From assembly GCA_905236195.1 (NCBI GenBank), contig CAJOOX010000199.1, forward strand, positions 1 to 23,158: a DNA stretch of 23,158 bases, read 5' to 3'. Shown one piece after another: positions 13,387 through 21,598 of the stretch (positions within the stretch are counted from its first letter, which is position 1; each line of letters starts with the position of its first letter). Source of the stretch: an uncultured Bacteroidales bacterium. GTDB lineage: Bacteria; Bacteroidota; Bacteroidia; Bacteroidales; UBA3663. Both the position numbers and the translations under genes were made by a program. Below the pieces are notes generated by a model that searched no databases, was not told the origin of the DNA, and saw nothing but the letters and a program-made list of their open reading frames with translations.

Positions 13387-15516
13387 ATGGCAAACAATAT
13401 TGACGATCAACTGAAATACACCCGCAACATCGGCATTATGGCCCATATCGATGCAGGTAAGACTACGACCTCGGAGCGTATTCTTTACTACACCGGCCTG
13501 ACTCACAAAATCGGTGAGGTTCACGATGGCGCCGCAACGATGGACTGGATGATTCAGGAGCAGGAGCGTGGTATCACTATCACCTCTGCAGCCACTACTT
13601 GCTTTTGGAACTTCAAGGGTGAGAAATATAAGTTCAACCTGATCGATACTCCAGGCCACGTTGACTTCACCGTGGAGGTAGAGCGTTCGCTTCGCGTCCT
13701 CGACGGCGCTATCGCAACGTTCTGTGCCGTAGGCGGTGTTGAGCCCCAGTCCGAGACGGTATGGCATCAGGCCGAAAAATATCACGTTCCCCGTATCGGT
13801 TACGTGAACAAGATGGACCGCTCGGGCGCCAACTTCCTTGAGGTAGTTCGCCAGATGCACGATATGCTGGGCGCCAACTCGGTTGCTATCCAGCTGCCTA
13901 TCGGCGCTGAGGAGACTTTCAAGGGCGTTGTTGACCTTGTTGAGATGAAGGCTATCCTGTGGCACGACGAGACGATGGGCGCCGAATACTCTATTGAGGA
14001 CATTCCCGCCGACATGATGGCAGAGTGCGAGGAATATCGCACCAAGATGCTTGAGGCATGTGCCGAGGTGGATGACAACATCATGGAGAAGTATTTCGAC
14101 GATCCTTCGACCATCACCACCGACGAAATATACGCCGCCCTCCGCAAAGGTACGCTCGAGATGAAGATTTATCCCGTGACCTGCGGTTCTTCATTCAAGA
14201 ACAAGGGTGTGCAGACGATGTTGGATGCAGTAGTCCGCTACCTGCCTTCTCCTATCGACACTCCCGCCGTTACGGGTCACGATCCCAACGATCCCGAGAA
14301 GGAACTCGTGCGCAAGCCCTCACAGAACGAGCCCATGGCAGCTCTTGCATTCAAGATTGCCACCGACCCGTATGTAGGCCGTCTCTGCTACTTCCGCGTA
14401 TATTCCGGTGTCATCGACGCAGGTTCGTACGTATATAATCCCCGCACCGACAAGAAAGAGCGTATCTCGCGTCTCTTCCAGATGCACTCCAACCATCAGA
14501 ATCCCAAGGAGCAGATCGGCACAGGTGACATCGGCGCAGGTGTAGGCTTCAAGGATATCCGTACGGGCGATACCCTCTGCGACGAGAACAATCCCATCGT
14601 TCTCGAGGCAATGGAGTTCCCCGATCCTGTGATCTCCATCGCAGTAGAGCCCAAGACCCAGAAGGACCTCGACAAACTCGGCGTTGCCCTCGGCAAACTC
14701 GCAGAAGAGGATCCTACGTTCACCGTCAAGTCGAACGAAGAGACCGGCCAGACCGTTATCTCCGGTATGGGTGAGCTTCACCTCGACATCATCGTTGACC
14801 GTCTGAAGCGCGAATTCAAGGTCGAGATCAACGAAGGTCGTCCCCAGGTTGCCTACAAGGAGTCCATCAAGGGCACTGTATCGCGTCTCCGCGAGGTTTA
14901 CAAGAAGCAGTCGGGTGGTCGCGGTAAATTCGCCGATATCATCGTTACTGTCGGTCCTGCCGACGACGGTGTTGTGGGTCTTCAGTTCGAGAGCATCGTG
15001 AAGGGTGGTAACGTTCCTTCAGAATTCATTCCTGCTGTCGAGAAAGGCTTCAAGGCAGCTATGAAGAACGGCGTGCTCTGCGGTTACCCCGTCGACAGCC
15101 TCAAGGTTACCCTCGAAGACGGTTCGTTCCACCCCGTCGATTCAGATCAGCTCTCGTTCGAGGTTGCAGGCAACATGGCCTTCAAGCACGCATGCGAACA
15201 GGCACAGCCCATACTCCTCGAGCCTATCATGAAGGTTGACGTCATCACTCCCGAAGAGTCCATGGGTGACGTAATCGGCGACTTGAACAAACGTCGCGGC
15301 CAGGTAGAAGGCATGGAAACCACCCGCAGCGGTGCCCGCCTCGTCAAGGCTATGGTTCCCCTCGCAGAGATGTTCGGCTATGTGACGGACCTCCGTACCA
15401 TCACTTCCGGCCGTGCCAGCTCTACGATGACGTTCGATCACTATGCAGAGGTTGACAAGAGCAACACTCGTGCCGTCGTAACAGAGGCAGGTGGTCGTGT
15501 AGATCTTATTAAGTAA
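13387..15516 (+). CDS. fusA: Elongation factor G
   Basis: EF-G is the GTPase that drives tRNA-mRNA translocation and, with RRF, ribosome recycling. The 709-aa length is standard. The G1 motif AHIDAGKTTT is at residues 19-28, the switch II motif DTPGHVDFT starts at Asp87, and NKMD is at 141-144. Later domains show GMGELHLDIIVDRL, YKESI and the domain IV/V region FGYVTDLRTITSGRASSTM. Location between rpsG and rpsJ marks it as the canonical housekeeping copy. tuf does not follow, as is usual in Bacteroidota. Codon use favours T-ending codons (cgt, gtt, gct) more than the genes left of 12000, consistent with high expression. Confidence 0.98.
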   Translation: MANNIDDQLKYTRNIGIMAHIDAGKTTTSERILYYTGLTHKIGEVHDGAATMDWMIQEQERGITITSAATTCFWNFKGEKYKFNLIDTPGHVDFTVEVERSLRVLDGAIATFCAVGGVEPQSETVWHQAEKYHVPRIGYVNKMDRSGANFLEVVRQMHDMLGANSVAIQLPIGAEETFKGVVDLVEMKAILWHDETMGAEYSIEDIPADMMAECEEYRTKMLEACAEVDDNIMEKYFDDPSTITTDEIYAALRKGTLEMKIYPVTCGSSFKNKGVQTMLDAVVRYLPSPIDTPAVTGHDPNDPEKELVRKPSQNEPMAALAFKIATDPYVGRLCYFRVYSGVIDAGSYVYNPRTDKKERISRLFQMHSNHQNPKEQIGTGDIGAGVGFKDIRTGDTLCDENNPIVLEAMEFPDPVISIAVEPKTQKDLDKLGVALGKLAEEDPTFTVKSNEETGQTVISGMGELHLDIIVDRLKREFKVEINEGRPQVAYKESIKGTVSRLREVYKKQSGGRGKFADIIVTVGPADDGVVGLQFESIVKGGNVPSEFIPAVEKGFKAAMKNGVLCGYPVDSLKVTLEDGSFHPVDSDQLSFEVAGNMAFKHACEQAQPILLEPIMKVDVITPEESMGDVIGDLNKRRGQVEGMETTRSGARLVKAMVPLAEMFGYVTDLRTITSGRASSTMTFDHYAEVDKSNTRAVVTEAGGRVDLIK

Positions 15517-15542
15517 TTCTAAACATCCAAACAATTCAAAAT

Positions 15543-15848
15543 ATGGATCAGAAAATCAGAATCAAATTGGAGTCCTACGATCACGTTCTCGTTGATGCAT
15601 CTGCAGAGAAAATCGTAAAGACTGTCAAGGCTACGGGTGCCAAGGTTAGCGGTCCCATTCCGCTTCCTACCTTCAAGCGCATCTACACCGTGAACCGTTC
15701 TACCTTCGTCAACAAGAAGAGCCGCGAGCAGTTCGAACTGTGTGACTACAAGCGTCTGATTGACATTGTAGGTGCCACCCCCAAGACCGTTGACGCCCTC
15801 ATGAAGCTCGAGTTGCCCTCCGGCGTTGAGGTTAATATCAAGGTTTGA
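15543..15848 (+). CDS. rpsJ: 30S ribosomal protein S10 (uS10)
   Basis: S10 is a 30S head protein, and with NusB it can join transcription antitermination. The 101-aa sequence has IRIKLESYDHVLVDASAEKI, GPIPLPTFKRIYTVNRS and ELCDYKRLIDIVGATPKTVD, all classic S10 segments. Residues about 45-65 form the extended loop that enters the 30S head. It starts 26 nt after fusA and is separated from rplC by 115 nt holding a strong hairpin. Confidence 0.98.
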   Translation: MDQKIRIKLESYDHVLVDASAEKIVKTVKATGAKVSGPIPLPTFKRIYTVNRSTFVNKKSREQFELCDYKRLIDIVGATPKTVDALMKLELPSGVEVNIKV

Positions 15849-15893
15849 TAAAACATCTTCCTTTATTTTTACAAATAACTTTTAATAATTAAC

Positions 15894-15940
15894 GCTGTTT
15901 GTGGTATTCTGGCCGCGAGGCCGGAATACCCGCCAAACGC
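15894..15940 (+). promoter_or_regulatory. Strong GNRA-capped hairpin between rpsJ and rplC
   Basis: GGTATTCTGGCC (15903-15914) pairs with GGCCGGAATACC (15919-15930) over 12 positions with one G-U, capped by the GNRA tetraloop GCGA. After a small internal loop, GTTTG (15897-15901) pairs with CAAAC (15934-15938), and two more G-C pairs are possible. An A-rich stretch, not a T-run, follows, so it is not an intrinsic terminator. It lies 24 nt before the rplC start and may be a ribosomal-protein binding leader or an mRNA processing site. Confidence 0.7.
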
Positions 15941-15963
15941 ACTAAAAACAAGTAACTGAAAGT

Positions 15964-16581
15964 ATGCCAGGATTATTAGGCAAAAAGGTCGGAATGACTT
16001 CCGTCTTCAGTGCTGAGGGTAAGAATGTACCATGCACTGTTATTGAAGTAGGTCCTTGTGTAGTTACCCAGATCAAGACCCTCGAAAAAGATGGTTATGA
16101 AGCTGTACAGGTCGGCTTCGAGGAAACAACTGAAAAGCATGTTTCCAAGCCTGTGATGGGTCATTTGAAAAAAGCTGGTGTAGCTCCTATGAAGCACCTT
16201 GCTGAATTCAAGGGTTTCCAGCAGAAGTACAACCTCGGAGACAAGATCACGGTTGAGATCTTCAACGATGCCAACTTTGTTGACGTTATCGGTATCTCGA
16301 AGGGTCATGGTTTCCAGGGTGTCGTAAAGCGTCACGGTTTCGGTGGTGTGGGTCAGTCCACTCACGGCCAGGACGATCGTCTGCGTAAGCCCGGTTCAAT
16401 CGGTGCCTGTTCTTACCCTGCACGTGTCTTCAAGGGACTCCGCATGGGTGGACAGATGGGTAATGAGCAGGTGACTGTTCAGAATCTCCAGGTGTTGAAA
16501 ATCATCGCTGAGCACAACCTCCTCCTCGTGAAGGGTAGTGTGCCCGGTGCTAAAGGTTCACTTTTAACTGTTGCGTTGTAA
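15964..16581 (+). CDS. rplC: 50S ribosomal protein L3 (uL3)
   Basis: L3 is a primary 23S rRNA binder whose extended loop reaches the peptidyl transferase centre. The 205-aa product begins MPGLLGKKVGMTSVFSAEGK. It has SKGHGFQGVVKRHGFGG, the loop region GQSTHGQDDRLRKPGSIGAC, and VFKGLRMGGQMGNEQVTVQN. The usual loop text HGSMSHR is replaced by HGQDDRL, as seen in Bacteroidota; the Gln of GQMG that is methylated in enterobacteria is present. rplD follows after only 3 nt. Confidence 0.98.
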   Translation: MPGLLGKKVGMTSVFSAEGKNVPCTVIEVGPCVVTQIKTLEKDGYEAVQVGFEETTEKHVSKPVMGHLKKAGVAPMKHLAEFKGFQQKYNLGDKITVEIFNDANFVDVIGISKGHGFQGVVKRHGFGGVGQSTHGQDDRLRKPGSIGACSYPARVFKGLRMGGQMGNEQVTVQNLQVLKIIAEHNLLLVKGSVPGAKGSLLTVAL

Positions 16582-16584
16582 ACT

Positions 16585-17205
16585 ATGGAATTGAGCGTAT
16601 TAAACAAAGAAGGCAAAGAAACCGGTCGTAAGGTAACCCTTAACGACGAGGTGTTTGGTATTGAGCCCAATACCCATTGTGTGTACTTGGCTGTGAAGCA
16701 GTATCTCGCTGCCCAGCGTCAGGGAACCCACAAGTCGAAGCAGCGTAGCGAAATCGCAGGTTCAACCCGCAAGCTCGGACGTCAGAAAGGCGGCGGCGGT
16801 GCACGTCGCGGTGACATCAACTCACCCGTCCTCGTAGGTGGTGGTCGCGTGTTCGGTCCCGTACCCCGTGACTACAACTTCAAGTTGAACAAAAAGGTGA
16901 AGCAGCTCGCCCGCAAATCAGCTCTTTCCATGAAAGCCGCTGAGGGCCAGATTGTTGTCGTTGAAGACCTGAAAATGGAAACTCCATCTACCAAAGCGGT
17001 AGCAGCAATGGTTAAAAACCTCGACAATGCAGCAAAAAAGTTCGGAATTATTTTGTCAAATGGAAATAAAAACGTACTTTTGTCAGCTCAAAATCTGAAA
17101 AACGTGTCTGTTTTGGATGCTGAATCCATCAACACTTATGCAGTAATGAACAGCGGTAAACTCGTGATCTGCGAGAGCGCCGTAGAATTGGTTAACAACC
17201 TCTAA
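16585..17205 (+). CDS. rplD: 50S ribosomal protein L4 (uL4)
   Basis: L4 lines the peptide exit tunnel; in E. coli it also represses its own S10 operon. The 206-aa protein begins MELSVLNKEGKETGRKV. It has the tunnel-loop region RSEIAGSTRKLGRQKGGGGA followed by RRGDINSPVLVGGGRVFGP, the macrolide-related constriction, and the C-terminal globular part with VLDAESINTYAVMNSGKLV. It starts 3 nt after rplC, implying coupled translation. If an L4 autoregulatory leader exists here, the hairpin at 15894-15940 is the nearest structural candidate; that is inference. Confidence 0.98.
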   Translation: MELSVLNKEGKETGRKVTLNDEVFGIEPNTHCVYLAVKQYLAAQRQGTHKSKQRSEIAGSTRKLGRQKGGGGARRGDINSPVLVGGGRVFGPVPRDYNFKLNKKVKQLARKSALSMKAAEGQIVVVEDLKMETPSTKAVAAMVKNLDNAAKKFGIILSNGNKNVLLSAQNLKNVSVLDAESINTYAVMNSGKLVICESAVELVNNL

Positions 17206-17224
17206 AAGTCAAAATTCAAGAACA

Positions 17225-17560
17225 ATGGCAATTATTATTCGCCCCATCGTAACTGAGAAGATGACCAACCTGACGGAGAAGTCATCTGAAGCACGCAAGA
17301 AGAAGGACGGCAGCGCCCCCGTAAATCGCGTGTACGGCTTCTATGTTGATCCCAACGCTAACAAGCTCCAGATCAAGAAGGCCGTTGAAGAAAAATTCAG
17401 TGTGAAGGTTGTCTCTGTGAACACTGCCAACTTCCTTGGCAAGACCAAGAGCCGCTTCACCAAGAAGGGCCTCATCGTGGGTAAGACTTCTGATTTCAAG
17501 AAGGCATTCGTAACCCTCGCAGAAGGTCAGGAAATTGATTTCTATAGCAACATCAATTAA
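17225..17560 (+). CDS. rplW: 50S ribosomal protein L23 (uL23)
   Basis: L23 sits at the tunnel exit and is the docking point for trigger factor and SRP. The 111-aa sequence opens with MAIIIRPIVTEKMTNLTEK and has the conserved YGFYVDPNANKLQIKKAVE and VVSVNTANFLGKTKSR. It is a little longer than many L23 proteins (about 95-100 aa) because of a charged, Ser/Lys-rich insertion at residues about 20-34 (SSEARKKKDGSAPVN). It starts 19 nt after rplD, and rplB follows after 5 nt. Confidence 0.97.
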   Translation: MAIIIRPIVTEKMTNLTEKSSEARKKKDGSAPVNRVYGFYVDPNANKLQIKKAVEEKFSVKVVSVNTANFLGKTKSRFTKKGLIVGKTSDFKKAFVTLAEGQEIDFYSNIN

Positions 17561-17565
17561 TACAA

Positions 17566-18396
17566 ATGGCAGTAAGAAAATTTAAGCCCGTTACACCGGG
17601 GCAAAGAGGAAAAGTTATTGGCACGTTCGAAGAACTCACTGCACACGTACCAGAGAAATCCTTGACGTTCGGTAAGCGCAAGACTGGCGGTCGCAACAAC
17701 CAGGGTCGTCTGACCATGCGCTACATCGGCGGCGGCCACAAGCAGGCCTTCCGCGACATCGACTTCAAGCGTAATAAAAACGGTGTCCCCGCTACAGTGA
17801 AGAGCATTGAGTACGATCCCAACCGTTCGGCTCGCATCGCCCTGCTCTATTACGTAGATGGTGAGAAACGATATATCCTCGCACCCAACGGACTCACCGT
17901 AGGTCAGCAGGTTATGTCGGGAAGTGACGCTCTGCCCGAAGTAGGAAATGCCCTCCCCTTGGCTAAGATTCCTGTAGGTACCGTCATCCACAACATCGAG
18001 CTCCGTCCCGGACAGGGCGCAAGCCTGGTTCGCTCGGCTGGTGTTTTTGCTCAGCTTACTTCAAAAGAAGGTGACTATGCTATCGTGAAACTCCCCTCGG
18101 GCGAGACACGTCGTATCCTTGCAGCCTGCATGGCTACAGTCGGTAGCGTAGGCAATTCCGACCACGCCCTCGAGAAGAGCGGCAAGGCCGGTCGCTCTCG
18201 TTGGTTGGGTCGTCGTCCCCACAACCGTGGTGTCGTTATGAACCCTGTCGATCACCCGATGGGTAGTGGTGAAGGTCGTCAGTCAGGCGGTCATCCCCGT
18301 TCGCGCAAGGGTCTCTACGCTAAGGGTCTCAAGACGCGTACACCTAAGAAGCCTTCGAATAAGTACATTATCGAAAGAGCGAATTCCAAGAAATAA
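17566..18396 (+). CDS. rplB: 50S ribosomal protein L2 (uL2)
   Basis: L2 is required for subunit association and peptidyl transferase centre assembly. The 276-aa length is standard. Motifs are TGGRNNQGRLTMRYIGGGHK in the N-terminal part, GTVIHNIELRPGQGASLVRS, and the C-terminal VMNPVDHPMGSGEGRQSGGH with the conserved His near the active centre. The usual GGGEGR reads GSGEGR here. The basic tail GLKTRTPKKPSNKYI is present. It starts 5 nt after rplW, and rpsS follows after 28 nt. Confidence 0.98.
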   Translation: MAVRKFKPVTPGQRGKVIGTFEELTAHVPEKSLTFGKRKTGGRNNQGRLTMRYIGGGHKQAFRDIDFKRNKNGVPATVKSIEYDPNRSARIALLYYVDGEKRYILAPNGLTVGQQVMSGSDALPEVGNALPLAKIPVGTVIHNIELRPGQGASLVRSAGVFAQLTSKEGDYAIVKLPSGETRRILAACMATVGSVGNSDHALEKSGKAGRSRWLGRRPHNRGVVMNPVDHPMGSGEGRQSGGHPRSRKGLYAKGLKTRTPKKPSNKYIIERANSKK

Positions 18397-18424
18397 TTTT
18401 TGAAGTAAAACGTATTTTTATAAT

Positions 18425-18688
18425 ATGAGTCGTTCCCTTAAAAAAGGCCCGTACATTAGCGTTAAGCTCGAGAAGAAGATTCTTGCCATGAACGAAAGCG
18501 GCAAGAAGTCGGTCATCAAGACCTGGTCTCGTGCATCGATGATCTCACCTGACTTTGTAGGTCATACGATCGCTGTTCACAACGGTAATAAATTCGTCCC
18601 CGTGTATATCACGGAGAACATGGTAGGTCACAAGCTTGGAGAGTTCTCCATGACCCGTACCTTCCGTGGACATTCAGGAAATCGATAA
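18425..18688 (+). CDS. rpsS: 30S ribosomal protein S19 (uS19)
   Basis: S19 forms a complex with S13 in the 30S head and contacts the 50S subunit. The 87-aa protein begins MSRSLKKGPYISVKLEKKI and has VIKTWSRASMISPDFVGHTI, VHNGNKFVPVYITENMVGHK and LGEFSMTRTFRGH, which is close to textbook S19. It lies between rplB and rplV as in nearly all bacteria, with a 31-nt gap before rplV. Confidence 0.98.
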   Translation: MSRSLKKGPYISVKLEKKILAMNESGKKSVIKTWSRASMISPDFVGHTIAVHNGNKFVPVYITENMVGHKLGEFSMTRTFRGHSGNR

Positions 18689-18719
18689 ATATAGGGTCTT
18701 ACATAACTAATTAAGAATT

Positions 18720-19124
18720 ATGGCAAACAGAAAACAGAACTCTGCCAATAAGCTGAAGGAAGTTCGTAAGAATACCTATTTTGCGAAGCTGAACAATATT
18801 CCTACGTCTCCCCGCAAGATGCGTCTTGTCGCCGATATGATCCGCGGCATGGAGGCATTCAAGGCGCTTGGCGTACTCCATTTTTCCAACAAAGAGGCTG
18901 CTGGCCGCATCGAACCCCTTCTGAAGTCTGCAATTGCAAACTGGGAGGCTAAGAACGATCGCAAGGCTGAAGCCGGTGAACTCAAGGTTGCTTCCGTCGT
19001 AGTTGACGAAGGTGCTACAATCAAGCGTCTCCGCCCTGCACCCCAGGGTCGTGGTTACCGTATCCGCAAGCGTTCCAACCACGTTTGCATCACGGTCGAG
19101 GCAATCAATAAAGAATCAAAATAA
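18720..19124 (+). CDS. rplV: 50S ribosomal protein L22 (uL22)
   Basis: L22 binds all 23S rRNA domains, and its hairpin lines the exit tunnel next to L4. The 134-aa sequence has an N-terminal extension (MANRKQNSANKLKEVRKNTY) before the conserved LNNIPTSPRKMRLVADMIRG. It continues with ALGVLHFSNKEAAGRIEPLL, and the tunnel hairpin is RLRPAPQGRGYRIRKRSNHV. The extension makes it longer than the 110 aa of the E. coli protein. rpsC starts 12 nt downstream. Confidence 0.97.
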   Translation: MANRKQNSANKLKEVRKNTYFAKLNNIPTSPRKMRLVADMIRGMEAFKALGVLHFSNKEAAGRIEPLLKSAIANWEAKNDRKAEAGELKVASVVVDEGATIKRLRPAPQGRGYRIRKRSNHVCITVEAINKESK

Positions 19125-19136
19125 GCATAGCCAAAC

Positions 19137-19895
19137 ATGGGACAGAAAATTTCTCCGATTTCTAACCGCCTCGGCATCGTCCGTGGCTGGGATTCCAACT
19201 GGTTCGTAGGTAGCAATGTCGGCGATACAATCGTCGAGGATATGAAAATCCGCAAATACCTCAACACCCGTTTGGCTAAGGCTTCTTTGAGCCGCATCGT
19301 TATCGAGCGTACTCTCAAGCTCATCACCATCACCATCTGCACAGCCCGTCCCGGTGTTATCATCGGTAAGGCCGGCTCTGAGGTTGACAAGCTGAAGGAA
19401 GAGCTCAAGGCTATCACCAAGAAGGATATCCAGATCAATATCTACGAAGTTCGCAAGCCCGATCTTGACGCTTCTATCGTAGCTAACTCCATCGCCCGTC
19501 AAGTAGAGGGTAAGGTTGCATACCGTCGTGCTGTCAAGATGGCTATCCAGAGCGCGATGCGTGCTGGTGCTGAGGGTATCAAGATTCAGTGCTCAGGCCG
19601 TCTCAACGGTGCCGAAATGCGCCGCAAGGAAATGTTCAAGGAAGGCCGTACGCCTCTCCACACATTCCGTGCCGACATCGACTACTGCCTCGCCGAGGCT
19701 CTCACCAAGGTGGGTCTGATTGGTATCAAGGTTTGGATTTGCCGTGGCGAAATCTATGGCAAGAAGGACCTCGCTCCCAACTTTGCAAAGGCAAAGGACC
19801 AGCAGGGTGGCCAGCGTCGCGAAGGTGGTAACAGCGATCGCCGCGGCAACCGTCGCGAAGGCGGTTTCCGTCGTCGTGGAAACAACAAGAAGTAA
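19137..19895 (+). CDS. rpsC: 30S ribosomal protein S3 (uS3) with Arg/Gly-rich tail
   Basis: S3 is at the mRNA entry channel and takes part in mRNA helicase activity. The 252-aa protein has MGQKISPISNRLGIVRGWDS, the KH domain with TARPGVIIGKAGSEVDKLKE, and the C-terminal domain with IQCSGRLNGAEMRRKE and EALTKVGLIGIKVWICRGEI. Residues 222-252 form a low-complexity tail with REGG/RRG repeats (QRREGG, NRREGGFRRRG) that is absent from E. coli S3 (233 aa). Such basic tails vary among Bacteroidota and may add RNA contacts near the mRNA entry site. Confidence 0.98.
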   Translation: MGQKISPISNRLGIVRGWDSNWFVGSNVGDTIVEDMKIRKYLNTRLAKASLSRIVIERTLKLITITICTARPGVIIGKAGSEVDKLKEELKAITKKDIQINIYEVRKPDLDASIVANSIARQVEGKVAYRRAVKMAIQSAMRAGAEGIKIQCSGRLNGAEMRRKEMFKEGRTPLHTFRADIDYCLAEALTKVGLIGIKVWICRGEIYGKKDLAPNFAKAKDQQGGQRREGGNSDRRGNRREGGFRRRGNNKK

Positions 19896-19923
19896 TTATT
19901 TAACGATTTAGAAGCTTTAAACA

Positions 19924-20358
19924 ATGTTACAGCCGAAAAGAACAAAGTTCCGCAGAACGCAACGATGCAGCCTCAAGGGCAATGCCCAGCGTGGCAATCA
20001 GCTCGCCTTCGGATCATTCGGAATCAAGACGCTCGAAAACCAATATATCAACGCGCGTCAATTGGAAGCCGCTCGTGTCGCAATTACTCGTTATATGCAG
20101 CGTCAAGGCCAGCTCTGGTGCCGTGTCTTCCCCGACAAGCCCTATACCCGCAAGCCTGCCGACGTCCGAATGGGTAAAGGTAAAGGTGATCCCGAAGGAT
20201 GGGTTTGCAACCTCAATCCCGGCCGCATCCTCTTCGAGATCGACGGCGTTCCCTTCGAGGTAGCCAAGGAAGCTCTCCGCCTCGGTGCGCAGAAGCTCCC
20301 CGTCCTCACCAAGTTCGTCGTTCGTCGTGACTTCGACCCCGAACTCGTCGTTCTCTAA
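19924..20358 (+). CDS. rplP: 50S ribosomal protein L16 (uL16)
   Basis: L16 binds between the central protuberance and the A site and is needed for tRNA accommodation. The 144-aa protein begins MLQPKRTKFRRTQRCSLKGN. It has FGIKTLENQYINARQLEAAR, RVFPDKPYTRKPADVRMGKG and KGDPEGWVCNLNPGRILFEI. The common KGKG..EYWVA reads KGKGDPEGWVC, a lineage difference. It starts 28 nt after rpsC, and rpmC follows after 28 nt. Confidence 0.98.
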   Translation: MLQPKRTKFRRTQRCSLKGNAQRGNQLAFGSFGIKTLENQYINARQLEAARVAITRYMQRQGQLWCRVFPDKPYTRKPADVRMGKGKGDPEGWVCNLNPGRILFEIDGVPFEVAKEALRLGAQKLPVLTKFVVRRDFDPELVVL

Positions 20359-20386
20359 ACAATAACCCTTTTAAACTATTAGAACA

Positions 20387-20593
20387 ATGAAGATTGCAGA
20401 AATCAAAAGTCTTACGACTGATGAGTTGAAGGGTCGTATTGCCGCAGAGAAGGCTAACCTTGATCAGCTGAAGTTCAATCATGCGCTCTCTCCCCTCGAC
20501 AATCCTATGAGCATCAAGGCTACCCGCCGCGATATCGCCCGTATGATGACCGAGTTGGACGCACGCAAGAATGATGCCAAGGCAGATCTCTAA
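20387..20593 (+). CDS. rpmC: 50S ribosomal protein L29 (uL29)
   Basis: L29 is a small helical protein next to L23 at the tunnel exit. The 68-aa sequence opens MKIAEIKSLTTDELKGRIAA and has LDQLKFNHALSPLDNPMSI and RRDIARMMTELDARKND, matching the two-helix L29 fold. In the LRFQLATGQLENP region, Bacteroidota typically have LKFNHAVSPLDNP, as here. A 40-nt gap precedes rpsQ. Confidence 0.97.
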   Translation: MKIAEIKSLTTDELKGRIAAEKANLDQLKFNHALSPLDNPMSIKATRRDIARMMTELDARKNDAKADL

Positions 20594-20633
20594 ACTCAAC
20601 GAGTAAACAAAACATCAAAACAAAAGATTTTCA

Positions 20634-20891
20634 ATGGAAACAAGAAATCTTAGAAAAACTAGAATGGGAGTTGTCTCCAGCACAAAGATGGAAAAGACCG
20701 TCGTTGTGACTGTGAAGTACAAGGAGAAACACCCCATCTATGGTAAGTTTGTCAACAAGACAAAGAAATACCACGCTCATGACGAAAAGAATGAGTGTCA
20801 GGTAGGCGATACCGTCCTCCTGATGGAGACTCGTCCGCTGAGCAAGACTAAGCGCTGGCGCGTAGTAGAAATCACTGAAAAGGCGAAGTAA
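20634..20891 (+). CDS. rpsQ: 30S ribosomal protein S17 (uS17)
   Basis: S17 is an OB-fold primary binder of the 16S 5' domain. The 85-aa protein begins METRNLRKTRMGVVSSTKME. It has KTVVVTVKYKEKHPIYGKFV, KKYHAHDEKNECQVGDTVLL and METRPLSKTKRWRVVEI, the standard S17 landmarks. Only two bases separate its stop from the rplN ATG. Confidence 0.98.
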   Translation: METRNLRKTRMGVVSSTKMEKTVVVTVKYKEKHPIYGKFVNKTKKYHAHDEKNECQVGDTVLLMETRPLSKTKRWRVVEITEKAK

Positions 20892-20893
20892 TT

Positions 20894-21259
20894 ATGATAC
20901 AGACAGAATCAAGACTCAATGTCGCTGACAACAGCGGCGCACGTGAAGTGCTTTGTATCCGCGTTCTTGGCGGAACAGGTCGGCGATATGCATCTGTAGG
21001 TGATATCATCGTCGTTACAGTAAAGAGTGTGCTCGCTTCTTCCGACATGAAGAAGGGTACGGTTTCCAAAGCCGTTATCGTACGCACCAAGAAGGAAGTA
21101 CGTCGTCCCGACGGAAGCTATATCCGCTTCGATGACAACGCATGTGTGCTCCTCAACAATGCCGGCGAAATGCGCGGCAGCCGTATCTTCGGTCCCGTTG
21201 CCCGTGAGCTCCGTGCTTCCAACATGAAGATTGTTTCTTTGGCACCTGAGGTGCTCTAA
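20894..21259 (+). CDS. rplN: 50S ribosomal protein L14 (uL14)
   Basis: L14 forms an intersubunit bridge and is the target of the silencing factor RsfS. The 121-aa protein has MIQTESRLNVADNSGAREVL, CIRVLGGTGRRYASVGDIIV and VRTKKEVRRPDGSYIRFDDN. It continues with ACVLLNNAGEMRGSRIFGPV and ends in the typical KIVSLAPEVL. It starts 2 nt after rpsQ and is followed by rplX after 21 nt. Confidence 0.98.
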   Translation: MIQTESRLNVADNSGAREVLCIRVLGGTGRRYASVGDIIVVTVKSVLASSDMKKGTVSKAVIVRTKKEVRRPDGSYIRFDDNACVLLNNAGEMRGSRIFGPVARELRASNMKIVSLAPEVL

Positions 21260-21280
21260 ACTAAACGCTGAACTATAATT

Positions 21281-21598
21281 ATGAGTAAATTACACATCAA
21301 AAAAGGAGATACCGTCATCGTCAACCGCGGCGAGGACAAGGGTAAGACCGGTAAGGTGCTCCAGGTGCTCGTAAAGGAGCAGCGCGCTATCGTTGAAGGT
21401 ATCAACGTAGTTTCGAAGCACACCAAACCCAATGCTAAGAATCCCCAGGGCGGCATCCTCGAGAAGGAGGCTCCCATCCACGTCAGCAACCTCAACCTTA
21501 TCGATCCCAAGAGCGGTAAGGCTACGCGTATTGCTATTAAGGTTGTTGACGGCAAGAAAGTACGTATCGCAAAAAAATCAGGAGAGGAGATTAAATAA
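21281..21598 (+). CDS. rplX: 50S ribosomal protein L24 (uL24)
   Basis: L24 is an assembly initiator for the 50S subunit near the tunnel exit. The 105-aa sequence starts MSKLHIKKGDTVIVNRGEDK with the KOW motif continuing into GKTGKVLQVL. It then has EGINVVSKHTKPNAKNPQGG and the C-terminal VDGKKVRIAKKSGEEIK. Its TAA stop shares the final A with the ATG of rplE (TAATG at 21596-21600), so the two are likely translationally coupled. Confidence 0.98.
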   Translation: MSKLHIKKGDTVIVNRGEDKGKTGKVLQVLVKEQRAIVEGINVVSKHTKPNAKNPQGGILEKEAPIHVSNLNLIDPKSGKATRIAIKVVDGKKVRIAKKSGEEIK

